A stretch of DNA of 20,244 nt from positions 1 through 20,244 of the forward strand of contig ADNK01000876.1 in NCBI GenBank assembly GCA_000320545.1, in the 5' to 3' direction. Numbering within the stretch: the stretch's first letter is position 1; the number at the start of each line of letters is the position of its first letter. The stretch comes from Bigelowiella natans CCMP2755. Taxonomy: Eukaryota; Cercozoa; Chlorarachniophyceae. The translations under genes were made by a program, and so were the position numbers. Positions 17,420-20,244 of this stretch are shown one piece after another. The notes below the pieces were generated by a model. It worked only from the letters and a program-made list of their open reading frames with translations, was not told the origin of the DNA and did no database searches.

Positions 17420-18792
17420 CTAATCAAAAATAGAAGCAGTGTTGTATTGACCTCTCCACTTTTGCTGATTGAATCGATGTGTATTTGATATTTTATGCCA
17501 AATGGATCAGGTTTATCTTTAAGAAGTACAAAGTTCATTTCAATAAGAGCTACTTCTCTGCCGAAGAAGAAGCGCACGCGTTCGGCGCGTTCAATGCTAC
17601 GTTGAAGCGCCTCGAGGCTAACCAGAATCCTTCGCATGGACTCACGAAATTCTCCGATCTCTACCCGGAGGAATTTAAAAAGATGTACAACGGATAACTA
17701 AAATATCGTACATTTTTGCAACAACATATTGATCCATATCCCCCCCCCCCTGCAATTGCTAACATAGGTACACAGGACGCAAAAACGTAACTGAGAGGAG
17801 CACCGACCATTTCGTGGGTATGTGGAAATACGACTGTTTGGCCTGCAAGCGCTTTGGAGAGGAGTGGAACTTAACTGAGAGGGGTTCGCTTGACTGGACG
17901 ACGAAAGGAGCAGTTACACCAGTCAAAGATCAGGGACAGTGCGGCTCATGCTGGTCTTTTGGGACCACGGGAGACATTGAGGGCGTCCATTTTCTCGCGA
18001 CGGGAAAGCTAGTGTCTCTAAGCGAGCAGGAACTTGTGTCGTGTGATGATTCAGGGGAGGATGAAGGATGCAATGGCGGTTTGCAGGAGGACGCCTTCGA
18101 ATTCGTAATAAATAACCGTGCAACAACCTTCCACTTTCTCCCCTACCAATTTCATGCAGGCAATATGCTAGCTACGATGAGCGTGTATATTCGCGATAAC
18201 TTTTCGTTTCTTCTTTCCCTTCCTCAGGTGATTAAGCAGGGCGGGCTTGTAACCGAGGAAGAGTACCCATACACAAGTGGTAGGGGGCGTACTGGCCGTT
18301 GCGACAAATCCAAGGAGAAACAGAGAATTGGCGCTTCAATCTCCGGATGGTCTCAAGTCTCGGATAGTGCTAAGGGTGAGGATAAAATCTTGAAAGCGCT
18401 GGTCGCGAGCGGGCCAATCACCATCGGTATCAACGCCACGCCAATGCAAGATTACGACTCGGGGATCGATAATCCACGTCATTGCTCCGGCCAAATGCTA
18501 GATCATGCTGTGCTTATTGTTGGCTATGGTACCGAGGACGGTGTTGATTACTGGTGAGCAAAGCCCAAATCGTCATAATTACGATGTTGATCATTGCTTT
18601 GTGATGTCCAATCCCATTTATGTCTAGATATGTCGGTTCATATAGCTCAGCATCCATACATCTCTTTGCTTGCGTATCAGGAAAATCAAGAACAGTTGGA
18701 ATACAGATTGGGGTGAGGACGGGTACTATCGCATCGTGCGGGGTGTCAACAAGTGCGGCCTTGCCAACGATGCTGTTCATTCGAAATCATAA
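17241..18792 (+). CDS. Papain-family (C1A) cysteine protease, cathepsin F/RD19-like, 5 exons
   Basis: Exons 17241-17377, 17511-17684, 17768-18104, 18228-18553 and 18681-18792 encode a 361-residue preproenzyme with every junction in phase. A signal peptide (~1-22: [20 protein letters not shown]) sends it to the secretory or lysosomal route. The inhibitory propeptide has a degenerate ERFNIN-type helix (about 60-85) and [13 protein letters not shown]. The mature domain begins near [15 protein letters not shown]. The catalytic set is complete: oxyanion Gln161 and nucleophile Cys165 in QCGSCWSFG, His309 in [11 protein letters not shown], Asn329 in [14 protein letters not shown] and the YPY segment are also typical. 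GTTGDIEG after the active site is nearer to cathepsin F/RD19 than to cathepsin L. Odd: a YDCLACKRF Cys pair just before the mature start. Intron 1 holds a (CT)n run and intron 2 a C10 run. Confidence 0.93.
17386..17417. repeat. (CT)n microsatellite in protease intron 1
   Basis: About 16 CT units start 9 nt after the exon 1 donor (17378). They are on the sense strand. Poly-Ser/Leu and poly-Arg/Glu readings over it are artefacts. Confidence 0.95.
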
Positions 18793-19209
18793 CCAAAATC
18801 CTCCGTTTAGCTTCCGAATCGCTACATAATCGCAGCAACTCGTTTGATTGGATAGCTGTTTCTACAGTCAAAGGACCTTCCCGATTCAACCATGCATTCT
18901 TGATCGTGAATTACCGAAGCTGCATATTGTTCATCCATGTAAATAATTCTCGACATAGGTTTAACTCAGTTGCCTTCTAAGCATCCATGTGTGCACACTC
19001 ACAGAATTTGCATGGTGATGCAGCAAGTGTAGGAACATGCACAGAGCAGAACGCAGCAAAATGCTTACGCCTCCCTGCTGCTGGGTTGTTGCTATTTGGT
19101 AGCATAACGGTGTTGTCGTTACTCGTGAAAGGCATGCACGCTTGATGTCACTATAGACATCGATCTGCGGCCGCACATGATGCGTAAGTAATTTTATGTA
19201 TTAATCATC
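18793..19209. other. 3' flank of the protease gene, no gene seen
   Basis: Short frames on both strands have no domain content. No AATAAA was found close to the protease stop codon. Confidence 0.4.
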
Positions 19210-19212
19210 AAG

Positions 19213-19347
19213 GATGTGGACCATTTGTTGCAATGTCCACGACACACCTCGCAACAACAAAAAAGACTCAGGAAGTCATTGACAGCGATCATGGACAGGA
19301 CTGACGATGCAAGGAAACTCAGCAAATTAGAATTGGAGCAGCTCTAG
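19213..19347 (+). pseudogene. Possible retroelement scrap
   Basis: One + frame reads DVDHLLQCPRHTSQQ and continues as a charged helix to TAG at 19345-19347. The (E/D)xxDHLLQCP(R/H) pattern is seen near the C-terminus of many reverse-transcriptase-type element proteins. There is no upstream RT domain in the 400 bp before it, so at most this is a truncated remnant. The match rests on a short motif. Confidence 0.25.
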
Positions 19348-19609
19348 CGCTCCTTACGTGACATCAAATATGCTTTTGCTGAAAGGCAGCACATCAGCTA
19401 TGGCAGAAACGAACAACACACAACATGAGCACTATAACCACCACTTTGCACAGCTACACAAGGATGACCATTGATTGAAAAAATGTAATTATTTTGTTAC
19501 ATCCGTTTCACATATGCATTTGCACTTTCAATATCTCTAGAGGTTGGCACAATTATATACACATTTTTCATGTTTTTATAAAGTTATTTTATGATATTTT
19601 GACATAAGT

Positions 19610-19958
19610 CTAGCCCCGACAACATCGTTTGAAAGTAGTCTTTGGTTGATCCCACGGTGGGAGCACCTCGTCAACTACAATAGCACCAATATGCATTGAT
19701 ATACTTTGGAGATGTGCATCGGAATCATTCATTCCCCCGCTTCAGGGTCATCAATCTCAGCCTCCTACGATTTATAAGATGATATACTACGTGGCCCCAT
19801 GACTCGCTGCAATATCGCCTCGAGAAGGTTGGCAGCCCTACCACGGCTGCGAGATTGCGCGCCTTCTTTCATCGCCTGTGTTGATAAGGAGGTTGGGAAG
19901 AGGTGAGTGGTGGAAGGAGGAGGATGACATCAACGTTCATATGCAGAGAATCAGCCAT
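19610..19958 (-). CDS. Possible small three-exon gene, or degenerate ORF
   Basis: Exons 19958-19929, 19875-19769 and 19703-19610 join in phase, with introns of 53 and 65 nt like others in the window. They give 76 residues containing RAANLLEAILQRVMG and HIGAIVVDEVLPPWDQPKT. Without splicing the frame has an in-frame TAG at 19765 and then a frameshift, so the alternative is a decayed ORF. No family is recognised, and phase agreement over only two introns is weak support. Confidence 0.3.
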
Positions 19959-20244
19959 GATTCAGGGTTTTAGGAGCTAGCACACTACAAAGTGCTCCCC
20001 TTAGTTTCGCTCATCACCTTTCTATAGTGATGGTCTGCTGTCACCTCCACGGCTTTGATAGAAGAACGCAAGCGACGGTGATCTGAGTGGCATCTGCTAT
20101 GGCCTGTATATCGTAAATATATGATCAAATCAACGCGCGAACACAGAAAAACGCAACAATCGTAATACTAGAAGAAATAGGTTACTATGCAATGAAAATA
20201 AGGGAAAATAGAGAACTATATCCTAGGTATCTACTATGTCGTTT
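19959..20244. other. No gene seen
   Basis: AT-rich end of the window. Short minus-strand frames (for example one near 20140-19990 with RHSRCHSDHRRLRSS) have no recognised content and are interrupted. Confidence 0.4.

Overview
The window is nuclear DNA from an intron-rich eukaryotic microbe. The coding sequences are cut by many short GT-AG introns of about 40-250 nt, and intergenic DNA and introns are full of simple repeats. The translation factor encoded here is an EF-like GTPase (EFL), not canonical EF-1alpha. EFL has a patchy distribution among protists and algae (chlorarachniophytes and other rhizarians, haptophytes, cryptophytes, dinoflagellates, some green algae, ichthyosporeans). A chlorarachniophyte-like alga is my leading guess, but the sequence alone does not settle it. 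Gene models below come from manual splicing, accepted only when reading frame, splice phase and protein content agreed.

Layout. 284-8378 (-): one large gene with about 37 exons. It encodes a ~1,230-residue protein with N-terminal leucine-rich repeats, a central coiled coil and a C-terminal half of tryptophan-centred Sfi1-like (centrin-binding type) repeats, so it is probably a centriole, basal-body or spindle-pole component. Its promoter has a TATA box and faces, across about 640 bp, 9022-10580 (+): POLD2, the small subunit of DNA polymerase delta (3 exons). 11186-12123 (-): a 5-exon cysteine-rich PLAC8-like protein that is almost invisible as plain ORFs. 12844-14385 (+): intronless EFL. 14637-15384: a non-coding tract with extreme enrichment for the tetranucleotide CTAG. 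15850-16467 (-): a two-exon, four-helix membrane protein of unknown function. It diverges from 16571-17124 (+), a putative small basic protein with unsettled exon structure. 17241-18792 (+): a 5-exon secreted or lysosomal papain-family cysteine protease. 18793-20244: mostly non-coding, with a possible retroelement scrap on + and a possible three-exon small gene on -.

The genes do not form a pathway. They are ordinary neighbours in a eukaryotic chromosome: replication, translation, proteolysis, membrane/Cys-rich and cytoskeletal functions. The points most worth follow-up are the LRR/coiled-coil/Sfi1 fusion, the CTAG tract, a 19-bp perfect inverted repeat in an intron, and a tandem duplication that copies a 5' splice site.
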